DNA of 64,000 bases from Ferrimonas sp. YFM (GCF_030296015.1 NZ_AP027368.1:682001-746000); one strand, 5' to 3'; counted from the first letter of the stretch, positions 43,820-54,785 are shown. The notes: generated by a model not told the origin, from the sequence alone. Numbers and translations are program-made.

Positions 43820-44308
43820 CTACTGAACCTTGATGCTGGAGAGGGTGCGGATAATGCGATCAGCCGCTTCGGCGCGCATCTCCTTGAGCAGCAAATCCAG
43901 CTCGCGGTTTTTCGCCAGAGCGGTCCGGGGATCGTCCAGATAGTCGCGGCGGATCTCCAGGTCGAAGCTCTGGGAGGGTTTGCCCTGGAAACCCACGGCA
44001 AACTTCACCGAGTAGATCAGCTCATATTCCGCCACCTGGCCAGAGGGGAACAGGGAGAGGGTGGAGCGCTCCAGGTTGTCGTCCCCCAACCAGAGGCGGG
44101 GAGCGGTGTCGCTCTCCACCATCGTGATGTCGGAGAGGCGCAGACGCTCGCCCACCAGGCGGTGCAGCTCACCATATTCATCAGAGCTCTCCAGTCGCAG
44201 AGTCTGAAGCTGTTCGGGGATCAGATAGTCCCCCTTGAGATGAAAGCCGCAACCGGCACTGACCAGAATGGTCAGTGCCAGCAGGGCGGTCAGAGCGTGT
44301 CTCAGCAC
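43820..44308 (-). CDS. lptE: LPS-assembly lipoprotein LptE
   Basis: Outer-membrane lipoprotein plugging the LptD barrel in LPS export. 162 residues, lipobox LVSAGC with Cys20, then GFHLKGDYLIPEQLQTLRL. GTG start with a good GGAG upstream. 10 bases after leuS and abutting holA, the standard leuS-lptE-holA order. Confidence 0.93.
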   Translation of the reverse strand: MLRHALTALLALTILVSAGCGFHLKGDYLIPEQLQTLRLESSDEYGELHRLVGERLRLSDITMVESDTAPRLWLGDDNLERSTLSLFPSGQVAEYELIYSVKFAVGFQGKPSQSFDLEIRRDYLDDPRTALAKNRELDLLLKEMRAEAADRIIRTLSSIKVQ

Positions 44309-44318
44309 TCCGATCTCC

Positions 44319-46898
44319 TTAGTTGGCTACGATGTTGAGCAGCTTGCCTGGCACGTAGATCACCTTGCGCAGGGTCTTGCCATCGGTGAACTTGCTGACG
44401 TTCTCCTCGGAGAGGGCCAGCTCCTGAACCTGCTCCTGAGTGGCGTCGGCGGCCACGGTGATGCGGGAGCGAACCTTGCCGTTCACCTGGACCACAATCA
44501 GCTTCTCATCTTCGACCATGGCGTCCTTGTCCGCCACAGGCCAGGCCTGGGTGTCGATGTCCCCTTCCAGTCCCAAGGCGTTCCACAGGTGGAAGCACAC
44601 ATGAGGGGTGATGGGGGCCAGCATCTTGACCACGGCCTCAAGGGCTTCCTGCATCAGGGCGCGATCCTGGTCGGACTCCTTGGGTGCCTTGGTCAGCTTG
44701 TTCATCAACTCCATAACTGCGGCGATGGCGGTGTTGAAGGTCTGGCGACGACCCAGGTCATCGCCCACTTTGGCGATGGTCTTGTGCAGGTCACGGCGCA
44801 GGGCTTTCTGGTCGCCGCTCAGGGCGGTCAGATCCAGGGCCGGGGCCGCGCCCAGGTTGATGTGTTCGAAGGCCAGTTTCCACAAGCGCTTGAGGAAGCG
44901 GTTGGCGCCTTCTACGCCGGACTCCTGCCACTCCAGGGTCATCTCTGGTGGGGCGGCAAACATCATGAACAGACGCACGGTGTCGGCGCCGTACTTGTCC
45001 ACCATCTCCTGAGGGTCGATGCCGTTGTTCTTGGACTTGGACATCTTGGTCATGCCGGAGTGCACCAGCTCACGGCCTTCGCCGTCGGTGGCCTTGACGA
45101 TGGCGCCTTTGCCATCACGCTCCAGGGTCACCTCGGTAGGGGCTACCCAGACACGCTGGCCGTTGTCGCCGGTGTAGTAGAAGGCGTCACACAGAACCAT
45201 GCCCTGACACAGCAGGCGCTTAGCGGGCTCGTCAGAGTTCACCAGGCCGGCGTCACGCAGCAGCTTGTGGAAGAAGCGGAAGTAGAGCAGGTGCATGTTG
45301 GCGTGCTCGATACCGCCGATGTACTGGTCCACAGGCAGCCAGTAGTTGGCCTTGCTTGGGTCCAGCATGGCGTCGTCGGTGCCGACGCTGGTGTAGCGGG
45401 CGTAGTACCAGCTGGACTCCATAAAGGTGTCGAAGGTGTCGGTTTCACGGGTGGCCTTTTCACCGTTGATGGTGGTCTGGGCCCAGGACCGGTCCGCCTT
45501 GATGGGGCTGGTTACGCCATCCATCACCACGTCTTCAGGCAGGATCACCGGCAGATCTTCGGCAGGTACGGGTACAGTTTCGCCATTTTCCAGGGTGGCC
45601 ATCGGGATAGGCGCGCCCCAGTAACGCTGACGGGATACGCCCCAGTCGCGCAGACGGAAATTGGTGGTCTTGTGACCCTTGTTCAGCTCACCCAGCTTGG
45701 CGGCGATGGCGTTCAGGGCGCCGTCGAAGTCCAGACCGTCGAACTCGCCGGAGTTGAACAGGATGCCTCTGTCGGTGAAGGCCTGCTCGCTGATGTCCAG
45801 CTCGCCGTCGATGGGTTTGATCACCGGCTTGATCTCCAGATCATACTTGGTGGCAAACTCATAGTCACGCTGGTCGTGGGCCGGTACGGCCATTACGGCA
45901 CCTGTGCCGAAATCCATCAGCACGAAGTTGGCAACGAACACTGGCACCTTGGCACCGGTGAGGGGGTGGATGGCGTACAGGCCGGTGGCCATCCCCTTCT
46001 TCTCCATGGTGGCCAGCTCGGCTTCAGCCACCTTGGTGTTCTTGCACTCGTCGATAAAGGCGGCCAGCTCCGGGTTGCTCTCGGCGGCTTTGGTCGCCAG
46101 GGGGTGACCGGCGGCGATGCCCACATAGGTCACGCCCATCAGGGTATCGGGGCGGGTGGTGTAGACTTCAACTTTGTCGTTGCTGCCATCCACGTCGAAG
46201 GTCATCTCGATGCCTTCGGAGCGGCCGATCCAGTTGCGCTGCATGGTTTTCACCATCTCAGGCCAACCATCCAGCTGGTCCATGTCGCTCAGCAGCTGAT
46301 CGGCGTAGTCGGTGATCTTCACGAACCACTGGGGGATCTCTTTCTGAACAACCGGAGTGTCACAACGCCAGCAGCAGCCGTCGATCACCTGCTCATTAGC
46401 CAGCACGGTCTGGTCGTTCTCACACCAGTTTACTGAGCTGGTCTTCTTGTAGATCAGCCCTTTGTTGTAGAGCTCGGTGAAGAACCACTGCTCCCAGCGG
46501 TAGTAATCGGGTTTGCAGGTGGCCAGTTCACGGTTCCAGTCGTACCCGAAGCCCAGCATCTTCAGCTGGCCCTTCATGTAATCGATGTTTTCGTAGGTCC
46601 AGGGCGCCGGAGCCGCCTTGTTTTTCACGGCGGCGTTTTCGGCGGGCAGGCCGAAGGCGTCCCAGCCAATGGGCTGGAGCACGTTTTTGCCCTGCATCCG
46701 CTGGTAACGGGAGATCACGTCACCAATGGTGTAGTTGCGCACGTGGCCCATGTGTAGACGACCGCTGGGGTAGGGGAACATGGAGAGGCAGTAGAACTTC
46801 TCTTTGCCCTCTTGCTCAACGGCGGTGAAGGTTTTTTGCTCTTCCCAGTGACGCTGCACATTGGGTTCGATATCGCTGGGGTTGTATTGCTCTTGCAT
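44319..46898 (-). CDS. leuS: Leucyl-tRNA synthetase
   Basis: Class I synthetase charging tRNA-Leu (a tRNA-Leu lies at 57612). 859 residues from the ATG at 46898 ([18 protein letters not shown]), matching the E. coli start and length; 18 in-frame codons upstream are not supported. HMGH at 49-52, KMSKS near 620, editing domain between. First gene of the leuS-to-rodA/rlpA run. Confidence 0.97.
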   Translation of the reverse strand: MQEQYNPSDIEPNVQRHWEEQKTFTAVEQEGKEKFYCLSMFPYPSGRLHMGHVRNYTIGDVISRYQRMQGKNVLQPIGWDAFGLPAENAAVKNKAAPAPWTYENIDYMKGQLKMLGFGYDWNRELATCKPDYYRWEQWFFTELYNKGLIYKKTSSVNWCENDQTVLANEQVIDGCCWRCDTPVVQKEIPQWFVKITDYADQLLSDMDQLDGWPEMVKTMQRNWIGRSEGIEMTFDVDGSNDKVEVYTTRPDTLMGVTYVGIAAGHPLATKAAESNPELAAFIDECKNTKVAEAELATMEKKGMATGLYAIHPLTGAKVPVFVANFVLMDFGTGAVMAVPAHDQRDYEFATKYDLEIKPVIKPIDGELDISEQAFTDRGILFNSGEFDGLDFDGALNAIAAKLGELNKGHKTTNFRLRDWGVSRQRYWGAPIPMATLENGETVPVPAEDLPVILPEDVVMDGVTSPIKADRSWAQTTINGEKATRETDTFDTFMESSWYYARYTSVGTDDAMLDPSKANYWLPVDQYIGGIEHANMHLLYFRFFHKLLRDAGLVNSDEPAKRLLCQGMVLCDAFYYTGDNGQRVWVAPTEVTLERDGKGAIVKATDGEGRELVHSGMTKMSKSKNNGIDPQEMVDKYGADTVRLFMMFAAPPEMTLEWQESGVEGANRFLKRLWKLAFEHINLGAAPALDLTALSGDQKALRRDLHKTIAKVGDDLGRRQTFNTAIAAVMELMNKLTKAPKESDQDRALMQEALEAVVKMLAPITPHVCFHLWNALGLEGDIDTQAWPVADKDAMVEDEKLIVVQVNGKVRSRITVAADATQEQVQELALSEENVSKFTDGKTLRKVIYVPGKLLNIVAN

Positions 46899-47199
46899 CG
46901 ACACGATAGGATCCACGACTGATATTTTGATTTCGAGCCAACTATGGCTCATAAAAAGATCTGCATAGAATAACTCAGCGGGCGGCTAATACCAATGATG
47001 GGGTGCGCCGAATTTTCCCGAATTTCCGCGGGCTGCGCCGGGATGGGGGCCGGGTGTTGATTCGCCGGAATCAGGTTACTGCCAGGCGGTTTCCTCCGGG
47101 GATATCGGTCTGGCCGAGAATGTGTTATACCAAAGATATCAACGAATTGTGCTGGCGGTTTCGCCGGTACTGTCTGACCAAGCTGCAATGGAGATGGCC
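46899..47199. other. Divergent intergenic region leuS / ybeL
   Basis: 301 bases with no gene. A small inverted repeat GATTC-GCCG-GAATC (47059-47072) is visible. Promoters for both genes must lie here, but I could not pick a convincing -35/-10 pair. Confidence 0.4.
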
Positions 47200-47703
47200 A
47201 TGGCGGAAGAAAAAAGTCGGTTGATTGAACGTTATGAGGCGCTGCTCAGGGAGATGGAGCGTCGTTATCAGGAGGATCCGGACCTGACTCTGGGTCAGCT
47301 CAGTCAGGTGCTGACGGACAGCAGTGCCTACCTTCAGCTCAAGGAGAGCCTCTCCGAGGGCGAGTTGGAGATGGTGGAGCAGTTTCTGCGCCGGGATCTG
47401 GGTGAGTTTGTGCTGCATGCAGGGGATGAGGTCGAGCAGCCCTCAAGCCTGTTTACCCTTGGGTTGGAAAATACCCTGTGGCAGTGGCTGGCAGAGATCA
47501 CCGATAAGAGCCAGCTGGAGTGGCATGAACTGGGCGAGGACCTGCGCCACCAGGGGACCTATGAAGCCGGCGAGGTGGTCGGTCTGGGAATTCTGGTGTG
47601 TGACAAGTGCGGCCATGAGATGACCTTCAATCGCCCTGACCTTCTGCCGGCTTGCCCTGAGTGTGACCACCGCTTCTTCTCGAGGAAGATGCTGGCACCC
47701 TGA
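47200..47703 (+). CDS. ybeL: Zinc-ribbon protein YbeL (DUF1451)
   Basis: Conserved small protein of unknown function, 167 residues: helical N-terminal part, then LWQWLAEITDKSQLEWHELGEDLRHQG, and a C-terminal zinc ribbon CDKCGH ... CPECDH. I prefer the ATG at 47200, six bases after GGAG, over in-frame ATGs at 47188 and 47194. The last 77 bases, including most of the second half of the zinc ribbon, overlap the 3' end of lnt on the other strand. In E. coli ybeL is also next to leuS. Confidence 0.88.
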   Translation: MAEEKSRLIERYEALLREMERRYQEDPDLTLGQLSQVLTDSSAYLQLKESLSEGELEMVEQFLRRDLGEFVLHAGDEVEQPSSLFTLGLENTLWQWLAEITDKSQLEWHELGEDLRHQGTYEAGEVVGLGILVCDKCGHEMTFNRPDLLPACPECDHRFFSRKMLAP

Positions 47704-49192
47704 TGGTCGCCCCAATCAGCGCCAGCAGCGCCAGTAACCAGGCGCTGTTCTGGCCATAGCGGCCAAACACCGTGCTGCCCTGAACCAGGGCCACGTCGCC
47801 GGTGAGTACCCCCTCCTCAAATTGAGGCAATTGCGCCTGCATCTTTCCCTGTTCATCCACAATGGCGGTGACGCCATTGTTGGTGACCCTCAGCAGGGGT
47901 TTACCCAGCTCCATGGAGCGCATTCTGGCGATCTCCATATGCTGCAGCGGGCCGGTGGAGTGACCAAACCAGGCGTCGTTGGAGACGGTCAGCAGCAGGT
48001 CAGTGTCCGGGGTGATGTTGGCCCTGAGCTGCTCGGGGAAGGCGATTTCGTAGCAGATGGCCGGCGCCAGATTCACCTCGCCGGCGCGCAAGTTCTGCTG
48101 CACCCGGTCGCCTCGGGTGAAGGAGGACATGGGCAGGTTGAACAGAGGGGCCAGGGGACGCAGCACAGCTTCCAGGGGCACGAACTCGCCGATGGGCAGC
48201 AGGTGGCTCTTGTGGTAGCGGTTGTCGTCACCGGGCTGATGGCGCCTAGGCCCGTCATCGTCCCCCAGCACCAGCAGGGAATTAAAGAACTCGCGGGTGA
48301 TGCTGTCGGCGCTGATGATGCCGGTGATCACATGGGTGCCCCGGAAGGCGGCCGCATGGTCGAAGCTGTTGAGGAAGTCGTCCACCATCATCTCCGGGGC
48401 GGGCACCGCCGCCTCCGGCCACACCACCAAGTCCACGTCCATATGAGGACGGCTGAGATCCTGATACTTGAGCAGGGTGGGCCATAGCTGTTCGGGCTGC
48501 CACTTGAGGCTCTGGGGGATGTTGCCCTGAACCAGGGCTACGGAGAGGGTGTCGCCGCTGCGCTCTGTGGTGTTCAGTGAGGGCAGGGTGACCAGGGCCA
48601 GGGCGGTGGATGCCGGTGCCAGCAGCCACAGCCAGCGGCGGCGCAACAGCATCAGCAGGGCGCCGGCCAGCAGGGCAATAAGCCAGCCCAGCCCCAGGGC
48701 GCCCAGGGAACTGGCCAAGGGCGCCAAAGGCCCCTCTACCTGGCTGTAACCCAGCCACAGCCAGGGAAAACCGGTCAGCAGTTTGCCCCTGAGCCATTCG
48801 GAAATCAGCCACAGGGCGGAGAAGGCCAGTACCCGGCGGCCCTCTGCACGGGGCCAGAACCGAGCCAGCAACCCCATGGCCAGGGCGGGGAACAGGGCCA
48901 GATAACCGGCCAGCAGGGCCATCAGCAGCAGGGATACCGGCAGCGGCAGGCCGCCGAAATTGTCGATGCTCACATGCACCCAGGCGATGCCGTGGGCAAA
49001 CAGGCCAAAGCCGAAGCCCCAGCCCAGCAGGGCACTGCGTCTGGGAGTCTGCCCCTCACCGAGCCACAACAGGCCCATCAGCGCAGGCAGCAATACCGGG
49101 CTGAAGTGATAGGGGGCAAAGGCGAAGGGGGAGAGGGCGCCGCACAGCAGCGCCATCATCAACCGGAGTTTGGGAGAGGGCCGGGACAACAT
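47627..49192 (-). CDS. lnt: Apolipoprotein N-acyltransferase
   Basis: Inner-membrane enzyme adding the third acyl chain to lipoproteins. 521 residues: six to eight membrane segments (1-200) and a nitrilase domain with catalytic Glu in VVWPEAAVP, Lys in YHKSHLLPIGEFVPLE and Cys in APAICYEIAFPE. The C-terminal tail VPASSSRRSGGHTQGKPAEG is low-complexity and encoded antisense to ybeL. The ATG shares one base with the corC stop. Confidence 0.94.
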   Translation of the reverse strand: MLSRPSPKLRLMMALLCGALSPFAFAPYHFSPVLLPALMGLLWLGEGQTPRRSALLGWGFGFGLFAHGIAWVHVSIDNFGGLPLPVSLLLMALLAGYLALFPALAMGLLARFWPRAEGRRVLAFSALWLISEWLRGKLLTGFPWLWLGYSQVEGPLAPLASSLGALGLGWLIALLAGALLMLLRRRWLWLLAPASTALALVTLPSLNTTERSGDTLSVALVQGNIPQSLKWQPEQLWPTLLKYQDLSRPHMDVDLVVWPEAAVPAPEMMVDDFLNSFDHAAAFRGTHVITGIISADSITREFFNSLLVLGDDDGPRRHQPGDDNRYHKSHLLPIGEFVPLEAVLRPLAPLFNLPMSSFTRGDRVQQNLRAGEVNLAPAICYEIAFPEQLRANITPDTDLLLTVSNDAWFGHSTGPLQHMEIARMRSMELGKPLLRVTNNGVTAIVDEQGKMQAQLPQFEEGVLTGDVALVQGSTVFGRYGQNSAWLLALLALIGATIRVPASSSRRSGGHTQGKPAEGQGD

Positions 49193-50082
49193 CAGGCGGC
49201 AGACTCATCCTCGGTCTGGGGGTTCTGCTTCTCCAGGTTGCGCACCTGCAGTTGCAGCAGCCGGCGGGTGTCGGCGTTGACCACCTTGAACTCGAAGCCT
49301 GCCAGTTCCACCTTCTCGCCGCGCATGGGCAGGTGGTTGAAGGCGTGGCTGACGATGCCGCCGATGGTATCGAACTCCTCGTCGGAAAATTCGGAGCCGA
49401 AGTGCTCATTGAACTCTTCCACCGGGGTCAGGGCGGCCACGGACCACACCTGCTTGCCCACCTTGCGGATGTTCTGGGACTGGTCTTCGTCGGTGTCGAA
49501 CTCGTCGCCGATGTCGCCGACGATCTCCTCGAGGATATCCTCGATGGTGACCAGGCCGGATACGCCGCCATACTCATCGACGACGATGGCCATATGGTAG
49601 CGTTTCTGACGAAACTCCTTGAGCAACACGTCCACCCGCTTGCTCTCGGGGACCACCACCGCCGGGCGCATGATGGCTTCCAGCTCCACCTCACTGGCGT
49701 CGCCACTGAAGCCGTAGGGCAGCAGGTCTTTGGCCAGGAGGATCCCTTCGATGTGGTCTTTGTCCTTGTCCACAACGGGGAAGCGGGAGTGGCCGGATTC
49801 GATGATGGTGGACAGGTAGGCGCCCAGATCCTGGTTCTTCTCGATGGCGATAATCTGGGAGCGTGGAATCATCACGTCGCGGACGCGCAGGTCGGAAACC
49901 TCCAGCACCCCTTTGATCATCTCTTTGGTGTCCTGGTCAATCAGATCCCGCTCTTCAGCATCCTGGATCACGTCGACCAGCTCTTTGCGGTTTTTCGGCT
50001 CACCGCCAAACAGCTGGGAAATGCGCTCAAGCCAGCTCTTTTTAGGAGAGCCCTGGCTCGACGGAGGGTTGTCTTCGTTCAT
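49192..50082 (-). CDS. corC: CNNM/CorC-type magnesium/cobalt transport protein
   Basis: Cytoplasmic protein of 296 residues with two CBS domains (about 68-190, including VDKDKDHIEGILLAKDLLP and VVDEYGGVSGLVTIEDILEEIVGD) and a C-terminal CorC_HlyC domain (205-285). Linked to Mg/Co efflux and envelope integrity (E. coli YbeX). Located between ybeY and lnt, the conserved ybeZ-Y-X-lnt operon. Confidence 0.93.
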   Translation of the reverse strand: MNEDNPPSSQGSPKKSWLERISQLFGGEPKNRKELVDVIQDAEERDLIDQDTKEMIKGVLEVSDLRVRDVMIPRSQIIAIEKNQDLGAYLSTIIESGHSRFPVVDKDKDHIEGILLAKDLLPYGFSGDASEVELEAIMRPAVVVPESKRVDVLLKEFRQKRYHMAIVVDEYGGVSGLVTIEDILEEIVGDIGDEFDTDEDQSQNIRKVGKQVWSVAALTPVEEFNEHFGSEFSDEEFDTIGGIVSHAFNHLPMRGEKVELAGFEFKVVNADTRRLLQLQVRNLEKQNPQTEDESAA

Positions 50083-50114
50083 AACTTCTCGTCGTTAAAA
50101 CAGCAAAAACAGGC

Positions 50115-50570
50115 TCAACGCTCCGTGTAAGGATCGCTGATGCCCAGTCCATGGAGAACGCGGGTTTCCAGAGCTTCCATCTGCTCCGCTTCCTCATCCT
50201 CCAGATGATCATAACCTATCAGATGCAGGCAACCGTGTACAACCATGTGGGCCCAGTGGTCCCTGGCAGTTTTTTGTTGCTCTTTTGCCTCTTTTTCAAC
50301 AACTTCTGCACAAATCACCAGATCACCGATTAGGTCGGTGGGGATCATCGGCGGTGCTTCAAAAGGGAAGGAGAGCACATTGGTGGGTTTGTCCTTGCCC
50401 CGGTAGTCACGGTTGAGCTCCTGGCTCTCTTCGGCACTGACGATGCGGATGCTCAGTTCCGCAATCTCACGCTCCTGGGCCAGGGCGGCCTCGGCCCAGC
50501 TTTGAAACTGGGCTTCGCTTGGCAGATCAAAGCCTTCAACTACTGGTTGAAGATCAAGAATCAGTTCCAT
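50115..50570 (-). CDS. ybeY: Endoribonuclease YbeY
   Basis: Metal-dependent RNase for 16S 3'-end maturation and ribosome quality control. 151 residues from the ATG at 50570; the longer upstream frame is only phoH read out of frame. Zinc ligands His112, His116 and His122 in [15 protein letters not shown]. It overlaps phoH by 17 bases. Confidence 0.95.
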   Translation of the reverse strand: MELILDLQPVVEGFDLPSEAQFQSWAEAALAQEREIAELSIRIVSAEESQELNRDYRGKDKPTNVLSFPFEAPPMIPTDLIGDLVICAEVVEKEAKEQQKTARDHWAHMVVHGCLHLIGYDHLEDEEAEQMEALETRVLHGLGISDPYTER

Positions 50571-51609
50571 CCTCTTTGGCCTCCTCCTGCTGGCGGACTT
50601 TCTCCCGCTCCACCTTGAGCTTGTGCTGCTGCTGATCATGCTTCTCATAGGCGTCGACGATGCGTGCCACCACAGGGTGGCGAACCACGTCGCCGCTCTG
50701 GAAGAAGTTGAAGCTGATGGACTCCACGTCACGCAGCACCTCGATGGCGTGGCGCAGGCCGGAGCGGACATTGCGCGGCAGGTCCACCTGGGTGATGTCG
50801 CCGGTGATCACCGCCCGGCTGTTGAAGCCGATACGAGTCAGGAACATCTTCATCTGCTCCGTGGTGGTGTTCTGGCTCTCATCCAGGATGACGAAGGCAT
50901 CGTTCAGGGTGCGGCCACGCATGTAAGCCAGGGGGGCCACTTCGATGACGTTGCGCTCAATCAGCCGCTCCACCCGTTCGAAGCCCAGCATCTCAAACAG
51001 GGCGTCGTACAGGGGGCGCAGGTAGGGGTCCACCTTCTGGGACAGATCGCCAGGCAAAAAGCCCAGCTTCTCGCCCGCTTCCACCGCAGGGCGGGTCAGC
51101 AGGATGCGTCGCACCTCCTGGCGCTCCAGGGCATCCACCGCCGCGGCCACTGCCAGGTAGGTTTTACCCGTACCCGCTGGCCCGACACCGAAGGTGATGT
51201 CGTGGGCGATGATGTTGCGAATGTACTGGGCCTGGTTGGGGTTACGGGGCTTTAAGATGCCGCGCTTGGTCTTGAAGAACACCTCTTTGCCCAGGGCGCT
51301 CTCATCCTGCTCCGCTTCGAGGGCAACGAACTCCTGAATGGCCAGGTGCACCTGGTCGGGCTCCAGATCCGGCATGGCACCGCGCACCGGGGCGGTCTGC
51401 ACATAGAGATCTTTGAGGATGCCGATGGTGCCGTGAACGAACTGGAGCTGACCCACCACCTGGAAGTGGTTGTTGCGGTAGCTGATCTCGACGCCGAGTC
51501 GGCGCTCCAGTTGTTTCAGGTTATCGTCGAAGGGACCGCACAGGGCGGCAAGCCGGCTGCTCTCAGCCGGCTCGAGGTACACATCGTGTGTCACTAATTT
51601 GTTGGTCAA
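50554..51609 (-). CDS. ybeZ: PhoH-like ATPase YbeZ
   Basis: RNA-associated P-loop ATPase, partner of YbeY. 351 residues, Walker A GPAGTGKT at 143-150 and Walker [10 protein letters not shown]. Start is a TTG at 51609 with GGAG 7 bases upstream; a GTG five codons in is the alternative. Highly Lys/Glu/Gln-rich C-terminal tail. 12 bases after miaB. Confidence 0.93.
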   Translation of the reverse strand: MTNKLVTHDVYLEPAESSRLAALCGPFDDNLKQLERRLGVEISYRNNHFQVVGQLQFVHGTIGILKDLYVQTAPVRGAMPDLEPDQVHLAIQEFVALEAEQDESALGKEVFFKTKRGILKPRNPNQAQYIRNIIAHDITFGVGPAGTGKTYLAVAAAVDALERQEVRRILLTRPAVEAGEKLGFLPGDLSQKVDPYLRPLYDALFEMLGFERVERLIERNVIEVAPLAYMRGRTLNDAFVILDESQNTTTEQMKMFLTRIGFNSRAVITGDITQVDLPRNVRSGLRHAIEVLRDVESISFNFFQSGDVVRHPVVARIVDAYEKHDQQQHKLKVEREKVRQQEEAKEDGTDS

Positions 51610-51621
51610 GCCGGTCTCCGA

Positions 51622-53052
51622 TTACGGCTGAAAAGTGGCAACGCCCAGCTCGTCTGGTTCGCCGGCGGGGCGCTTGGCTAGAATCTCAGAGGGGCGCAGC
51701 TGACGGCGCAGATCCATCTGATCTTCGGTCCTTACCACTATACCACGTAATGAGTTAGGCATAACCTCAGTGATCTCCACATCCACGAAGCTGCCGATCA
51801 TCTCGGGAGCACCTTCGAAGTTGACCGTGCGGTTGTTCTCGGTCTTGCCGCGAAGCTCCATCACGTTCTTCTTGGAGGTGCCCTCCACCAGGATGCGCTG
51901 AACGCTGCCCAGCATGCGGCGGCTGTATTGCATCGCCTGCTGGTTGATGCGCTCCTGCAGGATATAGAGGCGCTGCTTCTTGGCCTCTTCGGTCACATCA
52001 TCGGGCAGATCCGCCGCTGGGGTGCCCGGGCGCGGGCTGTAGATGAAGGAGAAGCTCTGATCGAAGTCGATCTCCTGGATCAGCTTCATGGTCTGCTCGA
52101 AGTCGTCATCGGTCTCGTTGGGGAAACCTACGATGAAGTCGGAGCTGATGTGGATGTCGGGACGCACCTTGCGCAGGCGACGGATGATCGATTTGAACTC
52201 CAGCGCGGTGTGGTTGCGTTTCATCTGGGTCAGGATGCGATCGGAGCCGCTCTGGACCGGCAGGTGCAGGAAGTCCACCAGCTCAGGCACATCGGCGTAG
52301 GCGTCGATGATGTCCTGGGTGAACTCCACAGGGTGGCTGGTGGTAAAGCGCAGACGGTCGATGCCGTCGATGGCCGCCACATAGCGCAGCAGATCCGCGA
52401 AGCTGCAGATCTCGTCATCATGGGTGGCACCGCGGTAGGCGTTGACGTTCTGGCCCAGCAGGTTGATCTCACGAACCCCCTGCTCCGCCAGTTGGGCGAC
52501 TTCGTAGAGGACGTCGTCCAGGGGGCGGCTTACCTCTTCCCCACGGGTGTAGGGCACCACACAGAAGCTGCAGTACTTGTTGCACCCTTCCATGATGGAG
52601 ACGAAGGCAGTGGCACCCTCGGCGCGGGGCTCGGGCAGACGGTCAAACTTCTCGATCTCGGGGAAGGAGACGTCCACCACACCATGTTCACCCTGCTGGA
52701 TGCGGGTGATCATCTCCGGCAGGCGATGCAGAGTCTGGGGGCCGAACACGATGTCTACGAAGGAGGCGCGTTCGCGAATGGCGTCTCCCTCCTGGGAGGC
52801 CACACAGCCGCCAACGCCAATCACCAGGTTGGGGTTCGCTTCCTTGAGAGGCTTCCAGCGACCCAGCTGATGGAACACCTTCTCCTGCGCCTTTTCACGG
52901 ATGGAACAGGTGTTCAGAAGGAGCACGTCGGCTTCAGCCGCGTCCTCGGTCAGGGAGTAGTTGCCAAAGGATTCGAGCAGACCCGCCATCTTGTCGGAGT
53001 CATACTCATTCATCTGGCAACCCCAGGTTTTAATGTGCAGTTTTTTGCTCAT
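51622..53052 (-). CDS. miaB: tRNA-2-methylthio-N6-dimethylallyladenosine synthase MiaB
   Basis: Radical SAM methylthiotransferase making ms2i6A37. 476 residues: auxiliary-cluster cysteines Cys12, Cys49 and Cys83, radical [11 protein letters not shown] near 157-164, TRAM domain at the C-terminus. ATG at 53052 preferred over a TTG one codon before. Head of miaB-ybeZ-ybeY-corC-lnt; on the minus strand a TAGAAT lies about 45 bases upstream. Confidence 0.95.
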   Translation of the reverse strand: MSKKLHIKTWGCQMNEYDSDKMAGLLESFGNYSLTEDAAEADVLLLNTCSIREKAQEKVFHQLGRWKPLKEANPNLVIGVGGCVASQEGDAIRERASFVDIVFGPQTLHRLPEMITRIQQGEHGVVDVSFPEIEKFDRLPEPRAEGATAFVSIMEGCNKYCSFCVVPYTRGEEVSRPLDDVLYEVAQLAEQGVREINLLGQNVNAYRGATHDDEICSFADLLRYVAAIDGIDRLRFTTSHPVEFTQDIIDAYADVPELVDFLHLPVQSGSDRILTQMKRNHTALEFKSIIRRLRKVRPDIHISSDFIVGFPNETDDDFEQTMKLIQEIDFDQSFSFIYSPRPGTPAADLPDDVTEEAKKQRLYILQERINQQAMQYSRRMLGSVQRILVEGTSKKNVMELRGKTENNRTVNFEGAPEMIGSFVDVEITEVMPNSLRGIVVRTEDQMDLRRQLRPSEILAKRPAGEPDELGVATFQP

Positions 53053-53145
53053 CAAACTGTGCCGCTCGTATTACCTAATGAAAAAATAGCGGGCTATTCT
53101 AAACCCGAAAACTCCATCTGGCTAGTTGCTGCACAGTGTTAACCA

Positions 53146-53436
53146 TCATTGGGGGCTGAGGGTCTGGGGCCCGGCAGTGGCTTTTATGGGCGCCGAGCGC
53201 TGGGTATCTGTTTCTTCTGCTTGGGCAAACTGTTCGCTAAGCTCCAGTCCGCTGGCCATCAGGGCCTGGTGTGACTGAGCCAGAATATCGTCTTTAAGCT
53301 CCTCCTCCATCTCATACTGGGCCTGGGCCACTATGGGCAGGGGGGCATACACCTCCATGGTGTAATCGGCTCTTGGGGCCGCCGTCAGCAGCAGCGGGGC
53401 CAGGGCAAACATCAGCATTGTCGTTGGGGCCTTCAT
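53146..53436 (-). CDS. Small secreted hypothetical protein (96 aa)
   Basis: A 96-residue product with signal peptide MKAPTTMLMFALAPLLLTAAPRA followed by an acidic Gln/Glu/Leu-rich region (AQYEMEEELKDDILAQSHQA), no cysteine in the mature part and a disordered C-terminus. A well placed GAGGTGAGAT precedes the ATG, which makes it a likely real gene. It lies between miaB and ubiF, 94 bases upstream of miaB on the same strand. I do not recognise the family. Confidence 0.6.
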   Translation of the reverse strand: MKAPTTMLMFALAPLLLTAAPRADYTMEVYAPLPIVAQAQYEMEEELKDDILAQSHQALMASGLELSEQFAQAEETDTQRSAPIKATAGPQTLSPQ

Positions 53437-53616
53437 ATCTCACCTCACAGGTCCTAAGTGGCTTTCGCAAGCTAAGTGTAGGAGCTGCTCCGAGACCGCC
53501 AGGGAAGGGTTGTAAATGAGTGTGTGGAATGGCCGGGAAACACACACTCAGTTACAGCCGGTAAGAATTGGTCATGATATGATGGCCCAATCTTCGTTGG
53601 AGCCCGGAAGGATGGG

Positions 53617-54783
53617 ATGGAGCAGAGCGATATTTTGATTGCCGGTGGCGGCATGGTGGGAGCGGCCAGTGCCCTGGCCCTGGCGGATCTGGGCCTGGAG
53701 GTCACTCTGTTTGAAGCCAGGGAGCCGGAGGAGTACGACGCTGAGCAGCCCATGGACCTCAGGGTCAGCGCCATCAGTCAGGCGTCAGAGCGCTTGCTGG
53801 AGAGTCTGGGAGGCTGGGCTGGTGTGGAGAGCATGCGCAGTGCCCCCTATCGGACCCTGGAAACCTGGGAGTGGCAGGGAGCCCGTATCTGCTTCGACGC
53901 CGACGAACTAGGGTTGTCTCACCTGGGGCACATCGTTGAAAACCGCATCCTTCAACTCTCTCTCTGGCAGGCGGTGCGTCGTCACAGCCGCATTCGTCTG
54001 ATCACCGGCATTCGTCCGGAACGCTTCTGGCAGGATGAGCAGGGCGCCTGGCTCGAGGCCGACGGTACCTTCTACCAGGGACAGCTGCTGCTGGGGTGCG
54101 ACGGTGCCCAGTCTCAGGTGCGCCGCCAGGCGGGAGTCGGAGTCAGTGGCTGGAACTATCGTCAGCACTGCCTGGCCATCAATATCCGCACCCAGCAGCC
54201 GCAGCAACAGGGTACCTGGCAGGAGTTCACCCCGACCGGTCCCAGGGCGCTGCTGCCCCTGGCGGGCAATCACGCTTCCCTGGTGTGGTACGACGCCCCT
54301 CAGACCATCGCCGAGCTCAAGCGCCTGAGCCCCTCCGAACTCAAGCGGGCCATCGTCGCTGCCTTCCCCGACCGACTGGGGGAGTTTGAGATTGAGCAAC
54401 TGGCCAGCTTCCCCCTGACCCGGCAGCACGCCAAGGCCTACTTCAAGGGGCGCATGGTATTGCTGGGTGATGCGGCCCACACCATCAACCCCCTCGCCGG
54501 CCAGGGCGTCAACCTGGGCTTTAAGGATGTGGCTGTGCTGGCGGAGGTGCTGCGTGAGGCGATGGAGCGGGATGAGCCGATTCACAGTGAGTCTGTCCTC
54601 AAGCGCTATCAGCGCCGCCGTCATCCGGACAACCTGGCGATGCAATCGGCCATGGATGCCTTCTACCTGATGTTCAGCAATGACCACCTGCCACTGAAGC
54701 TGGTGCGAAACCTGGGACTGACACTGGCGGAACACTCCGGCCCCATCAAGCGCAAGGTGATGCAGTACGCCATGGGTCTGTAG
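53617..54783 (+). CDS. ubiF: FAD-dependent ubiquinone hydroxylase UbiF-type
   Basis: Flavin monooxygenase of ubiquinone synthesis (2-octaprenyl-3-methyl-6-methoxy-1,4-benzoquinol hydroxylase in E. coli). 388 residues: Rossmann motif ILIAGGGMVGAASALALADLG at the start, and GDAAHTINPLAGQGVNLGFKD near 285-305. Paralogs UbiH/UbiI/UbiF are hard to tell apart, but the position next to miaB, as in E. coli, favours UbiF. Two bases before the FUSC gene. Confidence 0.88.
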   Translation: MEQSDILIAGGGMVGAASALALADLGLEVTLFEAREPEEYDAEQPMDLRVSAISQASERLLESLGGWAGVESMRSAPYRTLETWEWQGARICFDADELGLSHLGHIVENRILQLSLWQAVRRHSRIRLITGIRPERFWQDEQGAWLEADGTFYQGQLLLGCDGAQSQVRRQAGVGVSGWNYRQHCLAINIRTQQPQQQGTWQEFTPTGPRALLPLAGNHASLVWYDAPQTIAELKRLSPSELKRAIVAAFPDRLGEFEIEQLASFPLTRQHAKAYFKGRMVLLGDAAHTINPLAGQGVNLGFKDVAVLAEVLREAMERDEPIHSESVLKRYQRRRHPDNLAMQSAMDAFYLMFSNDHLPLKLVRNLGLTLAEHSGPIKRKVMQYAMGL

Positions 54784-54785
54784 CA

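Noticed and set aside
44268-46436. Long open frame antisense to leuS (722 codons)
   Set aside because: Antisense shadow of leuS with Gly/Val/His-rich product and no recognisable domain.
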